Below are positions 35,668-46,487 of a stretch of DNA of 64,000 nt, piece after piece. A model generated the notes under the pieces. That model was not told the DNA's origin and did not search any database. It saw only the letters and a list, made by a program, of their open reading frames with translations. This DNA comes from Streptococcus australis (GTDB lineage: Bacteria; Bacillota; Bacilli; Lactobacillales; Streptococcaceae): contig NZ_RJPZ01000006.1 in assembly GCF_003943615.1 (NCBI RefSeq), forward strand, positions 1 through 64,000, given 5' to 3'. The stretch's first letter is position 1, and every line of letters starts with the position of its first letter. The position numbers and the translations under genes are program-made.

Positions 35668-38460
35668 ATGAAACTCAAAGAGACACTAAATTTAGGTAAG
35701 ACAGAGTTCCCGATGCGGGCAGGTCTTCCCACAAAAGAACCAGTATGGCAAAAAAAATGGGATGAAGCAAAACTTTATCAACGCCGTCAAGAATTGAACC
35801 AAGGGAAACCTCATTTCACCTTGCATGATGGCCCTCCGTATGCTAACGGAAATATCCACGTAGGACATGCTATGAACAAGATTTCAAAAGATATCATTGT
35901 TCGTTCAAAATCTATGTCAGGATTCTACGCACCTTACATTCCAGGTTGGGATACTCATGGTCTGCCAATCGAGCAAGTCTTGGCAAAACAAGGTGTCAAA
36001 CGCAAAGAGATGGACTTGGTTGAATACTTGAAGCTTTGCCGTGAATATGCTCTTTCTCAAGTAGATAAACAACGCGAAGACTTTAAACGTTTGGGTGTTT
36101 CAGGTGACTGGGAAAATCCGTATGTAACCTTGACACCTGACTATGAAGCAGCGCAAATTCGTGTCTTTGGTGAAATGGCTAATAAAGGCTATATCTATCG
36201 TGGAGCGAAGCCTGTTTACTGGTCTTGGTCATCTGAGTCAGCTCTTGCTGAGGCGGAAATTGAATACCATGACTTGGTTTCAACATCTCTTTACTATGCC
36301 AATAAGGTTAAAGATGGAAAAGGTGTCCTAGACACAGACACATACATCGTTGTTTGGACAACAACACCATTCACCATCACAGCTTCTCGTGGTTTGACGG
36401 TTGGTGCGGATATTGATTACGTCTTGGTGCAACCAGTTGGCGAAGCTCGTAAGTTTGTAGTTGCTTCAGAATTGTTGAATAGCTTGTCAGAGAAGTTTGG
36501 CTGGTCTGATGTTCAAGTCCTAGCAACTTACCGTGGACAAGAATTAAACCACATCGTCACAGAACACCCATGGGATACAGCTGTCGATGAGTTGGTGATT
36601 CTCGGTGATCACGTTACAACAGACTCTGGTACTGGTATCGTCCATACAGCCCCTGGTTTTGGTGAGGATGACTACAATGTCGGTGTTGCCAATGGTCTCG
36701 AAGTTGCAGTCACTGTTAACGAACGCGGGATCATGATGGCCAATGCTGGTGCAGAGTTCGAAGGTCAATTTTACGACAAGGTTGTGCCAACAGTTATTGA
36801 GAAACTAGGTGATTTACTTCTTGCTCAAGAAGAAATCTCTCACTCCTACCCATTTGACTGGCGTACGAAAAAACCAATCATCTGGCGTGCCGTGCCTCAA
36901 TGGTTTGCCTCAGTATCTAAATTCCGTCAAGAAATCTTGGACGAAATTGAAAAAGTCAAGTTCCACTCAGAGTGGGGGAAAGTCCGTCTGTACAACATGA
37001 TCCGTGACCGTGGCGATTGGGTTATCTCTCGTCAACGTGCTTGGGGTGTGCCACTCCCAATCTTCTACGCTGAAGATGGCACACCAATCATGACAGCTGA
37101 AACCATCGAGCATGTAGCTCAACTCTTTGAAGAACATGGTTCCATCATCTGGTGGGAACGTGATGCTAAAGACCTCTTGCCTGAAGGATTTACCCATCCA
37201 GGTTCACCAAATGGTGAGTTCAAGAAAGAAACAGATATCATGGACGTCTGGTTTGATTCAGGTTCATCATGGAATGGGGTCGTGGTTAACCGTCCAGAAC
37301 TCAAATACCCAGCAGATCTTTACCTTGAAGGTTCAGACCAATACCGTGGTTGGTTCAACTCTTCTCTTATCACATCTGTAGCAAACCATGGTGTTGCACC
37401 ATACAAACAAATCTTGTCTCAAGGTTTCGCCTTGGATGGTAAAGGCGAGAAGATGTCCAAATCTCTTGGGAACACCATTGCTCCAAGCGATGTTGAAAAA
37501 CAATTTGGTGCGGAAATCTTGCGTCTCTGGGTAACCAGTGTAGACTCAAGTAACGACGTACGGATCTCTATGGATATCTTGAGTCAAGTTTCTGAAACTT
37601 ACCGTAAGATCCGTAACACCCTTCGTTTCTTGATTGCGAACACATCTGACTTTAACCCAGCTGAGGATGCAGTAGCTTATGAAGAGCTACGTTCAGTCGA
37701 TAAGTACATGACCATTCGCTTTAACCAGCTTGTTAAGACCATTCGTGATGCTTATGCAAACTTTGAATTCTTGACCATCTACAAGGCTTTAGTGAACTTT
37801 ATCAATGTTGATTTGTCTGCCTTCTACCTAGATTTTGCCAAAGATGTTGTCTACATTGAAGGTGCAAAATCTCTCGAACGCCGTCAAATGCAGACTGTTT
37901 TCTATGACATTCTTGTGAAAATCACCAAACTCTTGACACCAATCCTTCCTCACACTGCGGAAGAAATCTGGTCATATCTTGAGTTTGAATCTGAAGATTT
38001 CGTCCAATTGTCAGAATTACCAGAAGCACAGATATTTGCTAACCAAGAAGAAATCTTGGATGCCTGGTCAGCCTTCATGGACTTCCGTGGCCAAGCTCAA
38101 AAAGCTTTAGAAGAAGCACGGAACGAAAAAGTGATCGGTAAATCTCTTGAAGCTCATTTGACAGTTTATCCAAATGAAGTAGTGAAGACTCTTCTTGGAG
38201 CAGTGGATAGCAATGTTGCTCAACTTTTGATTGTCTCAGAATTGACCATTGCAGAAGGTCCAGCTCCAGAAGGTGCAGTGGCCTTCGAAGATGTTGCCTT
38301 CACTGTTGAACGTGCAGCTGGTGAGGTTTGTGACCGTTGCCGCCGCATCGATCCAAGTACAGCAGAACGTAGCTACAACGCAACCATCTGTGACCACTGT
38401 GCAAGCATCGTAGAAGAAAACTTTGCAGACGCAGTAGCAGAAGGATTTGAATCCAAATAA
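35668..38460 (+). CDS. ileS: Isoleucyl-tRNA synthetase
   Basis: 930 residues. Class I signatures: [16 protein letters not shown] (HIGH) and [10 protein letters not shown] (KMSKS); CP1 editing domain with [12 protein letters not shown]; a C-terminal zinc domain with two CxxC pairs (CDRC and CDHC). This is the bacterial IleS1 type. It charges tRNA-Ile with isoleucine and is controlled by the T-box in front of it. A terminator follows within 12 bp. Confidence 0.98.
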   Translation: MKLKETLNLGKTEFPMRAGLPTKEPVWQKKWDEAKLYQRRQELNQGKPHFTLHDGPPYANGNIHVGHAMNKISKDIIVRSKSMSGFYAPYIPGWDTHGLPIEQVLAKQGVKRKEMDLVEYLKLCREYALSQVDKQREDFKRLGVSGDWENPYVTLTPDYEAAQIRVFGEMANKGYIYRGAKPVYWSWSSESALAEAEIEYHDLVSTSLYYANKVKDGKGVLDTDTYIVVWTTTPFTITASRGLTVGADIDYVLVQPVGEARKFVVASELLNSLSEKFGWSDVQVLATYRGQELNHIVTEHPWDTAVDELVILGDHVTTDSGTGIVHTAPGFGEDDYNVGVANGLEVAVTVNERGIMMANAGAEFEGQFYDKVVPTVIEKLGDLLLAQEEISHSYPFDWRTKKPIIWRAVPQWFASVSKFRQEILDEIEKVKFHSEWGKVRLYNMIRDRGDWVISRQRAWGVPLPIFYAEDGTPIMTAETIEHVAQLFEEHGSIIWWERDAKDLLPEGFTHPGSPNGEFKKETDIMDVWFDSGSSWNGVVVNRPELKYPADLYLEGSDQYRGWFNSSLITSVANHGVAPYKQILSQGFALDGKGEKMSKSLGNTIAPSDVEKQFGAEILRLWVTSVDSSNDVRISMDILSQVSETYRKIRNTLRFLIANTSDFNPAEDAVAYEELRSVDKYMTIRFNQLVKTIRDAYANFEFLTIYKALVNFINVDLSAFYLDFAKDVVYIEGAKSLERRQMQTVFYDILVKITKLLTPILPHTAEEIWSYLEFESEDFVQLSELPEAQIFANQEEILDAWSAFMDFRGQAQKALEEARNEKVIGKSLEAHLTVYPNEVVKTLLGAVDSNVAQLLIVSELTIAEGPAPEGAVAFEDVAFTVERAAGEVCDRCRRIDPSTAERSYNATICDHCASIVEENFADAVAEGFESK

Positions 38461-38470
38461 TAAGAAATGA

Positions 38471-38506
38471 AAAAGTCGCAGGGAGTGAGTCTCCTTGCGA
38501 CTTTTC
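38471..38506 (+). terminator. ileS terminator
   Basis: AAAAGTCGCAGGGAG (38471-38485) pairs with CTCCTTGCGACTTTT (38491-38505) with one mismatch; loop TGAGT. Confidence 0.85.
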
Positions 38507-38521
38507 AATAAAGAGGAACTA

Positions 38522-38956
38522 ATGTGGTACCAGAAAGAATTTAAGGAACTAGAACTGAAAGAGTTTTACGAGATCGTTCAATTGCGTTTGGAAACCTTTG
38601 TCGTGGAACAGACAAGAATCTACAATGATCTCGATGATGTTGATTATCGATCTATCCATCTTTTTCATCAAGATGAGGAAGGACGCGTAGATGCCTATGC
38701 ACGGATCTTTGAGACGGGGGCTACGATTCATTTTGGCCGTGTGGCTGTAGCTAAAGACAGTCGTGGCCAAGGACTGGGAAAGGCCATAGTGGAGCAGATT
38801 TTGGACCTGTGTGAACAGAGCTTTCCTGGACGGACCATTGAAATTGAGGCCCAAGAACAGGTGGTTGGCTTGTATGAAAAGTTAGGGTTTCAAAGGGTGA
38901 GCGAGCCCTTTATCTTGGCTTCTACCCCTCACGTAAAAATGATCTATCAGAAATAA
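38522..38956 (+). CDS. GNAT acetyltransferase (ElaA-like)
   Basis: 144 residues from ATG 38522, which has AGAGGAAC upstream; an earlier in-frame start at 38495 lies in the ileS terminator. The acetyl-CoA loop is VAKDSRGQGLGKAIVEQIL in part (RGQGLGKA). The N-terminal FYEIVQLRLETFVVEQ is typical of ElaA. The substrate is unknown. It is monocistronic, with terminators on both sides. Confidence 0.88.
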   Translation: MWYQKEFKELELKEFYEIVQLRLETFVVEQTRIYNDLDDVDYRSIHLFHQDEEGRVDAYARIFETGATIHFGRVAVAKDSRGQGLGKAIVEQILDLCEQSFPGRTIEIEAQEQVVGLYEKLGFQRVSEPFILASTPHVKMIYQK

Positions 38957-38957
38957 A

Positions 38958-38998
38958 ACATCCGTTCACCTCGATAATGAGATGAACGGATGTTTTGT
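38958..38998 (+). terminator. Terminator after the acetyltransferase gene
   Basis: AACATCCGTTCACCTC pairs with GAGATGAACGGATGTT and runs into TTGTTTTT; the stem is about 15 bp. Confidence 0.85.
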
Positions 38999-39039
38999 TT
39001 TTAATAAAAATCCCAAAGCAAAAGTAAGGTAGAAGGACC

Positions 39040-39342
39040 TTACTTAGCAATTGGGAAAGAAATTTCGATCAGTTTATCAGAGTAGAGGGTCTTTATAGCA
39101 GATTGGTCAATGATTTGAAGATCAATCTTGCGTTTTAAAAAGAACTCACGAATTTTTTCAACTTCTGTTTCACGAATGGCCCGGTGTTTGTTACTAATCA
39201 GCAATTCGTAATGTGTAGGAGCTTTGGTAAAGATAACGTCGGTGTTACCAGCTGAATAGACCTCAACAAGGGTAGCATCGGTACTTTCTAATTGACTTTT
39301 GACCAGAGTAGCATGACTATTTGTTGTATTCATAAGCTTCAT
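39040..39342 (-). CDS. Conserved hypothetical protein (DUF1827 type)
   Basis: 100 residues, start MKLMNTTNSH with AGGAGG upstream. No transmembrane segment; mixed alpha/beta with KHRAIRETEVEKIREFFLKR as a basic helix. It lies beside a NUDIX gene and clpE on the same strand, the usual place of the streptococcal DUF1827 family. Function unknown. Confidence 0.8.
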   Translation of the reverse strand: MKLMNTTNSHATLVKSQLESTDATLVEVYSAGNTDVIFTKAPTHYELLISNKHRAIRETEVEKIREFFLKRKIDLQIIDQSAIKTLYSDKLIEISFPIAK

Positions 39343-39409
39343 GTGAGATCCTCCTAAGCTCTTTCTCCATTTATTATAGCACTTTTTTTTATTTTGTGAA
39401 AGAAGTCGC

Positions 39410-39859
39410 TTACAATTTTTGGGCAGATTTCCACATTTTGATGCCCCACTTATGACTTCCTCTTTTTAATCTGTCAATGGCTTCGTCGATTGGGAACCAA
39501 GCAATGTTATTGAAATCCTCTAGCGGTTTTTGAGCTTCTACAAAGTCAGTTACTTCATAGATATAGGCAGGATTATAGTAGTGGGTGTCGCGGTGACTAG
39601 AATAGAAGTACTCGTCAGCTTGGCCATAATACTCGCCGATGGTCGCAGTGAAGCCCAATTCTTCGATCAGTTCGCGCTCGAGTGCCAAGAAATGATCTTC
39701 TCCTGCCTCGATTTCACCACCTGGTAGGAACCAAGCTCCATTTGGTGCTTGGACTAGGATGATTTTATCCTTGGCTGGATTTGGAATCACCGCATAGACT
39801 CCATAACGATTGACATAGTCAACATTTTCTTCTTTTGTCCCAAAAGTTGCAACAGTCAT
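39410..39859 (-). CDS. NUDIX hydrolase
   Basis: 149 residues. The NUDIX box is GGEIEAGEDHFLALERELIEELGF (GxE...REhxEE, complete; quoted here in parts: GGEIEAGED and RELIEELGF). It would hydrolyse a nucleoside diphosphate linked to another group; the substrate cannot be inferred. It is 67 bp upstream of the DUF1827-type gene and 261 bp from clpE, with a family 1 repeat between. Confidence 0.92.
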   Translation of the reverse strand: MTVATFGTKEENVDYVNRYGVYAVIPNPAKDKIILVQAPNGAWFLPGGEIEAGEDHFLALERELIEELGFTATIGEYYGQADEYFYSSHRDTHYYNPAYIYEVTDFVEAQKPLEDFNNIAWFPIDEAIDRLKRGSHKWGIKMWKSAQKL

Positions 39860-39932
39860 ATTAAAACTCGCTTCTTATTTTTTTATCATTATAACATAGA
39901 AGGACATAAAAAGCAGTAGGAGATAAAAATAA

Positions 39933-40111
39933 GAGAGTGGGACAGAAATCGGTAATTCGTTAGAATTCGATTTCGTCGTCCCACCTCCTCACAGTTGAGT
40001 AGGGCTGTAAAAGCTGATGAAATCAGTGTAGTAGAGCCCACTCAACCACTGCGTCTTGCTCGACAATCCAAAGACAATTGAGAGGCTAGGACTTCTGTCC
40101 TAGCCTCTTTT
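39933..40111 (+). repeat. Structured interspersed repeat family 1, copy 3
   Basis: Same order as copies 1 and 2 with GTGGGAC/GTCCCAC in stem 1, GTTGAGT/ACTCAAC in stem 2 and a last stem AGAGGCTAGGAC/GTCCTAGCCTCT around TTCT, here fully paired. The inner hairpin ends ATCAGT, keeping a G-U pair. Unlike the other copies it is on the strand opposite to its neighbours, between the start of the NUDIX gene and the end of clpE. Confidence 0.85.
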
Positions 40112-40119
40112 AAATGCAA

Positions 40120-42387
40120 TTATTCAGTTACTTTTTCTGTCGCATTAGCTGGTTTGTTCTTTCCTTTAATGCAAATCTTTCCATTGCTGGTCATGACAGC
40201 CTTCAGATCTTTTTCACTAGGATTTTCTAGGTAGTAATCTGTAATGGCATCTTCGATATAGTCTTGAATGGTGCGTCGAAGAGGACGAGCTCCCATTTTC
40301 GGATCGTAGCCCAAATCAACCAATTTTTCCTTGACCTTATCGGTAACATCGAGGTGAATATCATTGTGGGCCAGGCGTTGATTGACATCATCGAGCATTA
40401 GAGTGACGATTTGAAGGAGGTTTTCTTTAGACAAGGCTTTGAATTCAATAATACCATCAAATCGGTTCATGAATTCTGGACTAAAGAAGTTTCCAAGTTC
40501 ACCTAGGATCGAATTGGTACGACCTTCACGAGCTGCCCCAAAACCGACGTTGGCCTCCGCTTTTCCAGTTCCCGCATTGGAAGTCATGATGATAATGGTA
40601 TCCTTGAAGCTCACCGTTCTGCCTTGTCCATCTGTCAAGCGACCATCATCTAAGACTTGGAGGAACATATGCATGACATCAGGATGGGCCTTTTCTACCT
40701 CATCCAAGAGAATAAGAGAGTAAGGGTTGCGACGTACCTTTTCAGTCAGCTGGCCAGCTTCTTCATAGCCGACATAACCTGGAGGAGCACCGACCAATTT
40801 GGCAACGGCATGTTTCTCCATGTATTCACTCATGTCAAAGCGAATCATACTATCAGCAGAACCGAAGAGTTCGATGGCCAATTGCTTGGATAACTCTGTC
40901 TTTCCGACACCAGTTGGTCCAACAAAGAGGAAGCTACCGATTGGACGGTTTGGCGTTCCAAGTCCTACCCGATTACGACGGATAGCCTTAGCAATTTTTT
41001 CAACAGCCTCATCTTGGCCGATGACATGAGCTTTTAAATCAGCAGCCAAATTAATCAATTGAGACTGTTCTTTTTCTTTCAAATCTCCAACTGGAATATT
41101 GGTCTTTTGCTCAACAATGTGTTCGATAGTCTTTTCGCTAATAACGGGTGTATCTTGGTCGGTGACCTGTTGCCCTTGCATTTCTTTGTACTTAGCGATT
41201 TGGTCACGGAAGTAGGCTGCTTTTTCGAAGTCTTCATCCCGCGTCGCTTGGGCTTTGAGATTTTCGGCTTCAATTAAGCGCTGGTCAATGACTTTGGGAT
41301 CAACAAAATTGAGGGTCAAATTCATCTTAGATCCTGCTTCGTCCATGAGGTCAATGGCCTTGTCTGGCAAGAAGCGGTCTTGGATATAGCGATTGGAAAG
41401 GAGTGCTGCAGCTTCTATTGCACCATCTGTGTAGTGGACGTGGTGGTAGTCTTCGTATTTCTTTTGAATGCCTTTAAGGATGGTAATGGTTTCTTCAACC
41501 GTTGGTTCATCCACCTTGACTGGTTGCATCCGGCGTTCAAGAGCAGCATCTTTTTCGATAATACGATACTCATTGAGTGTTGTGGCACCAACTAATTGCA
41601 ATTCACCACGAGCGAGAGCCGGTTTGAGGATATTTCCTGCATCCATGTTGCCATCACCTGCAGATCCTGCTCCTACAATTTCATGGATTTCATCGATAAA
41701 CAAAATGACATCTTCACGGCGACGGATTTCTTCCATTAATTGTTGCATCCGTTCTTCAAATTGTCCACGAATCCCAGTCCCTTGAACCAGGCTAACAACG
41801 TCTAGACGAATGACTTCCTTGTCTTGTAATTTATAAGGGACATCGCCATCGACAATCTTCTGGGCCAGGCCTTCTACGACAGCTGTTTTTCCGACACCAG
41901 GTTCTCCAATCAGGACAGGGTTGTTCTTGGTTCGACGGTTGAGGATTTCAATGACGCGAAGAATTTCATCGTCACGGCCAATGACCGGATCGATATCCCC
42001 ACGGCGAGCAATTTCAGTAACATTAATTCCAAACTCTTCTAAGAGGCCTTTTGGTTGTTGTTTGGCTTGGGCTCTATTCGGTCCTGAAGAACGACCGTTC
42101 CCATTTGAACCGTAGCCATTTCCGCCACCATAGCCCCCTCCAGATTGAGTTGGTGGAGTTTGGGGTTCTTGCGGAGTCTGAAAGTTTCCTAGTTGATTGA
42201 AGAAATCTTCAAAAGGATCCCGTCCTCCGCGATTTTGTTGGTTTAATCCTGCGAGCAGACTATTGTTAGGATCCGTTTTCATAATTTGATAGCAGTTCTG
42301 GCAAAGGTCTACTTGTTGTTGGTGGCCATTCACGTTCGTATAAAGATGAATGGTTGAATCATTGATTTTACAGTTTTGACAAAGCAT
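40120..42387 (-). CDS. clpE: ATP-dependent Clp protease ATP-binding subunit ClpE
   Basis: 755 residues. An N-terminal zinc finger ([15 protein letters not shown]), a Gly/Asn/Gln-rich linker, AAA module 1 with GEPGVGKT, a UVR-type region and AAA module 2 with GPTGVGKT and the ClpP-binding loop region. The zinc finger distinguishes ClpE from ClpC and ClpL. It unfolds proteins for ClpP under heat stress and is a classic CtsR target; a CtsR-like site lies in its promoter region. Confidence 0.97.
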   Translation of the reverse strand: MLCQNCKINDSTIHLYTNVNGHQQQVDLCQNCYQIMKTDPNNSLLAGLNQQNRGGRDPFEDFFNQLGNFQTPQEPQTPPTQSGGGYGGGNGYGSNGNGRSSGPNRAQAKQQPKGLLEEFGINVTEIARRGDIDPVIGRDDEILRVIEILNRRTKNNPVLIGEPGVGKTAVVEGLAQKIVDGDVPYKLQDKEVIRLDVVSLVQGTGIRGQFEERMQQLMEEIRRREDVILFIDEIHEIVGAGSAGDGNMDAGNILKPALARGELQLVGATTLNEYRIIEKDAALERRMQPVKVDEPTVEETITILKGIQKKYEDYHHVHYTDGAIEAAALLSNRYIQDRFLPDKAIDLMDEAGSKMNLTLNFVDPKVIDQRLIEAENLKAQATRDEDFEKAAYFRDQIAKYKEMQGQQVTDQDTPVISEKTIEHIVEQKTNIPVGDLKEKEQSQLINLAADLKAHVIGQDEAVEKIAKAIRRNRVGLGTPNRPIGSFLFVGPTGVGKTELSKQLAIELFGSADSMIRFDMSEYMEKHAVAKLVGAPPGYVGYEEAGQLTEKVRRNPYSLILLDEVEKAHPDVMHMFLQVLDDGRLTDGQGRTVSFKDTIIIMTSNAGTGKAEANVGFGAAREGRTNSILGELGNFFSPEFMNRFDGIIEFKALSKENLLQIVTLMLDDVNQRLAHNDIHLDVTDKVKEKLVDLGYDPKMGARPLRRTIQDYIEDAITDYYLENPSEKDLKAVMTSNGKICIKGKNKPANATEKVTE

Positions 42388-42429
42388 TCTCTTACCTCTT
42401 TCTCTAGGGTAAAAAGTGTAAAAACTATT

Positions 42430-42487
42430 GGTCAGAAATAGTCAAACTTTTATAGTTTCATTATAGCAGTATTCTAAAAGTTTGCAA
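42430..42487 (-). promoter_or_regulatory. clpE promoter with CtsR-like operator
   Basis: On the minus strand TTGCAA (42482-42487) and TATAAT (42460-42465) are 16 bp apart. GGTCAGAAATAGTCAAA (plus strand, 42430-42446) fits the CtsR heptad repeat (A/G)GTCAAANAN(A/G)GTCAAA with one mismatch, and lies just downstream of the -10. Confidence 0.75.
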
Positions 42488-42616
42488 GAATTTAGTATGA
42501 AGTCCGGTTTTAGGCATGGAATAAAGAGGAAAATAGCGGAAAAGTTGATTTTTATTGGAATTTCCTCCTTCTTTTATGATAAAATAGGAGAGTAGAAAGT
42601 AAATAGGAGAATCAAA

Positions 42617-42847
42617 ATGGAATCACATTTGGTACGAATTATCAGCCGTTTGGAAGCGATGACGAAAGACGGTGGAAACTTAAAACGTAATTTTGAACGT
42701 GAAGGAGTTGTAGTTGCTGAAGTAGCTTACAACTATGATGAAGAAAATGGATCAGTATTTACTCTTCGTGATGTAGAAGCGCGTGAGACCTATACATTCG
42801 ATAGCATTGACTTAATCGCAATGGAAATCTACGAATTGTTGTACTAA
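42617..42847 (+). CDS. YkuJ-like small protein (DUF1797)
   Basis: 76 residues, acidic, without membrane segments: VVVAEVAYNYDEENGSVFTL and YTFDSIDLIAMEIYELL fit the YkuJ/DUF1797 family, whose function is unknown. AGGAG precedes ATG 42617. It has its own promoter (TAAAAT about 25 bp upstream) and terminator. Confidence 0.85.
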   Translation: MESHLVRIISRLEAMTKDGGNLKRNFEREGVVVAEVAYNYDEENGSVFTLRDVEARETYTFDSIDLIAMEIYELLY

Positions 42848-42860
42848 GAAGTATCAATCA

Positions 42861-42888
42861 AGAGTCTAGACCATCTAGTCTCTTTTTT
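42861..42888 (+). terminator. Terminator after the DUF1797 gene
   Basis: AGAGTCTAGA and TCTAGTCTCT pair with one mismatch around CCA and run into TTTTTT. Confidence 0.75.
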
Positions 42889-43003
42889 GTTGGAAGAAAA
42901 TAGTTATAGTTTCTTCTTATAACCTTGTCTAATCAAGAAGTGTTAGGAGCAGGTTCACAAATCTGATATAATAGAGAAGATATTGAATAGAAAAGAGATT
43001 GAG

Positions 43004-43858
43004 ATGACACATGTAATTGATGGGAAGGCCTTGGCAGTAAAATTGCAGGGGGAATTGGCTGAAAAAACCGCTCGCTTAAAGGCTGAGACTGGTCAGGTCC
43101 CAGGCTTGGTAGTGATTTTGGTGGGAGAAAACCCAGCTAGCCAGGTCTATGTCCGCAATAAAGAACGGTCAGCTTTGGCAGCAGGATTTCGAAGTGAAGT
43201 GGTTCGAGTACCAGAAAGCATTTCCCAAGAGGACTTGTTGGCCCTCATTGACCGCTACAATCAGGATCCACTCTGGCATGGTATTTTAGTCCAGTTGCCT
43301 CTACCAGCCCATATCGACGATGAGGCAGTTTTGTTAGCCATTGATCCTAATAAGGATGTCGACGGCTTCCACCCTCTCAATATGGGACATCTTTGGGCAG
43401 GAAATCCAGTCATGGTTCCCTCTACACCAGCAGGGATTATGGAGATGTTCCGGGAATATGATATCGATGTCGAAGGGAAAAATGCAGTCGTCATTGGCCG
43501 TTCAAACATCGTTGGAAAACCGATGGCCCAGCTTCTCCTAGCAAAAAATGCAACGGTGACTTTGACCCATTCGCGGACTCATCATTTGGCAAAAATTGCT
43601 AGAAAAGCCGATATCTTAGTGGTGGCGATCGGTCGTGCCAAATTTGTTACAGCTGACTTTGTTAAAGAGGGAGCAGTCGTTATCGATGTCGGGATGAACC
43701 GTGATGAAAATGGCAAGCTCTGTGGAGACGTCGACTATGAACAAGTAGCTCCTCTGGCTAGTCACATCACTCCGGTTCCAGGTGGTGTTGGTCCTATGAC
43801 CATTACCATGCTCATGTCTCAGACCTATGAGGCAGCTGTTCGGGCGTTGAAAAAATAG
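43004..43858 (+). CDS. folD: Methylenetetrahydrofolate dehydrogenase / cyclohydrolase FolD
   Basis: 284 residues from ATG 43004 ([11 protein letters not shown]); the frame is open to a TTG at 42983. The catalytic Lys is in YVRNKERSA, the folate-binding blocks are [10 protein letters not shown] and [10 protein letters not shown], and NADP binds at [12 protein letters not shown]. It interconverts methylene- and formyl-tetrahydrofolate. An extended -10 (TG-A-TATAAT, 42967-42972) lies upstream; the start codon follows AAGAGATTGAG. Confidence 0.97.
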   Translation: MTHVIDGKALAVKLQGELAEKTARLKAETGQVPGLVVILVGENPASQVYVRNKERSALAAGFRSEVVRVPESISQEDLLALIDRYNQDPLWHGILVQLPLPAHIDDEAVLLAIDPNKDVDGFHPLNMGHLWAGNPVMVPSTPAGIMEMFREYDIDVEGKNAVVIGRSNIVGKPMAQLLLAKNATVTLTHSRTHHLAKIARKADILVVAIGRAKFVTADFVKEGAVVIDVGMNRDENGKLCGDVDYEQVAPLASHITPVPGGVGPMTITMLMSQTYEAAVRALKK

Positions 43859-43920
43859 GCGAACTTGGATGGATTCGGGACAGTATTTGTAGCTGTAGAA
43901 TGATTAGAAAAATTTTTAAG

Positions 43921-43947
43921 GTAGGAACTTCGCTTCCTGCTTTTTTT
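43921..43947 (+). terminator. folD terminator
   Basis: GTAGGAA (43921-43927) pairs with TTCCTGC (43934-43940) around CTTCGC and runs into TTTTTTT. Confidence 0.8.
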
Positions 43948-43989
43948 AGCCTAAACGTGGTAAAATAGAGGGAGAAAGAAGGGACGCTT

Positions 43990-44844
43990 ATGTTAAGAGT
44001 TGACCAAACATTGCTGCAACAAGTTATCCTTAGCCGTCAGTCAGACTCCTATAAGGGAGACTATGGGCGTCTGCTCTTGATAGGAGGGACTTATCCTTAC
44101 GGTGGAGCCATCATCATGGCAGCCCTCGCAGCGGTTCATAGTGGAGCGGGCCTTGTCACGGTTGCAACAGACCGCGAGAATATCCCTGCCCTCCATAGTC
44201 AGCTACCTGAAGCCATGTCTTTTGCTGTGACGGACCAAGAATTGTTGGTTGAGCAAATCGCAAAAGCAGGCGTCATTTTATTGGGACCAGGACTCAATGC
44301 TAATGAGCTAGGGGCACACCTTGTAGAGCTAGTTTGCGAAAGAGTTCAACCTCATCAAGTGCTCATTCTAGATGGTGGAGCTATTAGCCTCTATACTCGC
44401 TTAGGACTTCCTCTTCCTCCAGCTCAATTAGTCTTTACCCCTCATCAAAAAGAATGGGAGGCCATGTCAGGTCTAGCGATTGGAGACCAAGGGGAAGAAG
44501 CAACAAGGCAGTCTCTGTCCCAACTTCCTCCAGCAAGTATTCTAGTCCAAAAAGGTCCCCAGACTAAGATCTGGCAACAAGGTCAGACAGATTATTACCA
44601 ACTATCGGTTGGTGGCCCCTATCAAGCAACGGGTGGTATGGGCGATACTTTAGCAGGCATGATTGCGGGCTTTGCGGGTCAATTTCCGAAAGTTGGACTC
44701 TATGAGCGCGTGGTAGTTGCCAGTCACCTTCACTCAGCTATTGCAGAAGACTTGAGCAAGAATGCCTACGTGGTTTTACCGACCGCGATTAGTCGAGAAA
44801 TTCCAAAATGGATGAAGGGAATTTGCCTTTCCAACTGCCAATAA
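43990..44844 (+). CDS. nnrD: ADP-dependent NAD(P)H-hydrate dehydratase
   Basis: 284 residues of ribokinase-like fold. GGTYPYGGAIIMAALAA, VILLGPGL and the signature GGMGDTLAGMIAGF are characteristic of the YjeF C-terminal domain. It repairs damaged hydrated NAD(P)H using ADP. The N-terminal epimerase domain found in E. coli is absent, as in other Firmicutes. Monocistronic, with a terminator on either side. Confidence 0.93.
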   Translation: MLRVDQTLLQQVILSRQSDSYKGDYGRLLLIGGTYPYGGAIIMAALAAVHSGAGLVTVATDRENIPALHSQLPEAMSFAVTDQELLVEQIAKAGVILLGPGLNANELGAHLVELVCERVQPHQVLILDGGAISLYTRLGLPLPPAQLVFTPHQKEWEAMSGLAIGDQGEEATRQSLSQLPPASILVQKGPQTKIWQQGQTDYYQLSVGGPYQATGGMGDTLAGMIAGFAGQFPKVGLYERVVVASHLHSAIAEDLSKNAYVVLPTAISREIPKWMKGICLSNCQ

Positions 44845-44851
44845 ACAATCA

Positions 44852-44882
44852 AGTCTCAGATGATGAAATCTGGGGCTTTTTC
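44852..44882 (+). terminator. nnrD terminator
   Basis: AGTCTCAGAT (44852-44861) pairs with ATCTGGGGCT (44868-44877) with G-U pairs and runs into TTTTT. Confidence 0.75.
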
Positions 44883-44956
44883 CGTAGGTAGAATCAGCTT
44901 TTTCCGCTTATTTTTGGTATAATTTATACTAGAATTTTCCGTGTGAAAGGGGATCT

Positions 44957-46297
44957 ATGTCAGAGTATTTATCGGTATCCAGTCTGACCAAATACCTCAA
45001 GTTAAAATTTGATAAGGACCCCTATCTGGAGCGGGTCTATTTGACAGGTCAGGTCTCGAATTTCCGTAAGCGTCCCAATCACCAGTATTTTTCTTTAAAG
45101 GATGAAAAAGCTGTGATCCAGGCGACTGTCTGGGCAGGGATTTATAAGAGTTTCGGCTTTGAGCTAGAAGAAGGCATGAAGATCAATGTCATCGGTCGGA
45201 TCCAACTCTATGAGCCAAGTGGCAGTTATTCCATTGTCATCGAAAAGGCGGAGCCAGATGGCGTCGGCGCTTTAGCTATTCAGTTTGAGCAGTTGAAAAA
45301 GAAACTCCAGGAAGAAGGACTTTTTCAAGAGAAATTTAAACAGGCCATTCCTCAGTTCTCCAAGAAAATCGGGGTTATTACCAGTCAGAGTGGGGCCGTT
45401 ATTCGCGATATTATTACTACTGTTTCGCGACGCTTTCCGGGCGTGGAGATTCTCCTTTTTCCAACCAAGGTACAAGGAGAGGGAGCTGCCCAAGAAATTG
45501 TCGCCAATATCCAAAAGGCCAATGATCGGACGGACCTAGATGTCTTGATCATCGGTCGTGGTGGTGGCTCCATCGAGGACCTATGGGCCTTTAATGAAGA
45601 GCCAGTTGTGCGGGCTATTTTTGAGTCTAGAATTCCCATTATTTCCAGTGTGGGGCATGAGACAGATACTACTCTAGCAGACTTTGTCGCAGATCGCCGG
45701 GCAGCAACTCCTACAGCTGCGGCTGAGTTGGCAACGCCTGTGACCAAGTTGGACCTGCTCAATCATTTGCAGAAGCAGGAAGGGCGGATGGCAACCGCTA
45801 TGCGTAACCGCCTGGTCTATCATCGAGAACGCCTGCAAAAACTAAGCCAATCGGTCATCTTCCGTCAGCCAGAGCGGCTGTATGATTCTTATCTGCAAAA
45901 GCTGGATCAGATTCAGTTGCGATTGAAACAGGCTGTGTCAGAGTCGGTTACCAGAAATAGCCGCCAGTTACAAGAACTCCGTCATCGATTGGCCTCTCAA
46001 ACACCACAGCATCAGCTCGAGCGTTATCGAGACCAGATTTTCCAGATGGAGCGATTGCTGACCTTGAAAATCAAGGAGCTCTATCAGACAAAAGCAGCAG
46101 ATGCCAAGCGCCTTTCGGAAGCTCTCTTGATGCTGGATACCAGTCGCATCGTGGCTAGAGGCTACGCCTTGGTACAGGCTGGAAATCAGGTTTTGGATAG
46201 CGTGGATACAATCAAAGAAAAGGATGCCTTGACGCTAGTCATGCGGGATGGGCAAGTAGAAGTAGAGGTAAAGCATGTCGAAAGAAAAGAAATTTGA
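44957..46297 (+). CDS. xseA: Exodeoxyribonuclease VII large subunit
   Basis: 446 residues: N-terminal OB-fold ([20 protein letters not shown] in part), then a catalytic domain with [14 protein letters not shown] and [18 protein letters not shown] (in part [11 protein letters not shown]), and a C-terminal coiled coil. With XseB it degrades single-stranded DNA to oligonucleotides. It opens a tightly packed run (xseA-xseB-ispA-tlyA-argR-recN) in which neighbouring genes overlap. Confidence 0.97.
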   Translation: MSEYLSVSSLTKYLKLKFDKDPYLERVYLTGQVSNFRKRPNHQYFSLKDEKAVIQATVWAGIYKSFGFELEEGMKINVIGRIQLYEPSGSYSIVIEKAEPDGVGALAIQFEQLKKKLQEEGLFQEKFKQAIPQFSKKIGVITSQSGAVIRDIITTVSRRFPGVEILLFPTKVQGEGAAQEIVANIQKANDRTDLDVLIIGRGGGSIEDLWAFNEEPVVRAIFESRIPIISSVGHETDTTLADFVADRRAATPTAAAELATPVTKLDLLNHLQKQEGRMATAMRNRLVYHRERLQKLSQSVIFRQPERLYDSYLQKLDQIQLRLKQAVSESVTRNSRQLQELRHRLASQTPQHQLERYRDQIFQMERLLTLKIKELYQTKAADAKRLSEALLMLDTSRIVARGYALVQAGNQVLDSVDTIKEKDALTLVMRDGQVEVEVKHVERKEI

Positions 46298-46487
46298 AGA
46301 AAATTTAGCTGATTTGGAAGCTATTGTCCAAAAGTTGGAAAGTGGGCAAGTGCCCCTCGAAGAGGCCATCTCAGAGTTTCAGAAAGGAATGAAGCTATCA
46401 AAAGACTTGCAAGAAACACTTGATCAGGCTGAAAAGACCTTGGTCAAGGTGATGCAAGCAGATGGCTCAGAAACGGAACTAGTATGA
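46275..46487 (+). CDS. xseB: Exodeoxyribonuclease VII small subunit
   Basis: 70 residues, all-helical: [20 protein letters not shown] in part, then [15 protein letters not shown]. It overlaps xseA by 23 bp and ispA by 4 bp. Several copies assemble around XseA. Confidence 0.96.
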   Translation: MSKEKKFEENLADLEAIVQKLESGQVPLEEAISEFQKGMKLSKDLQETLDQAEKTLVKVMQADGSETELV

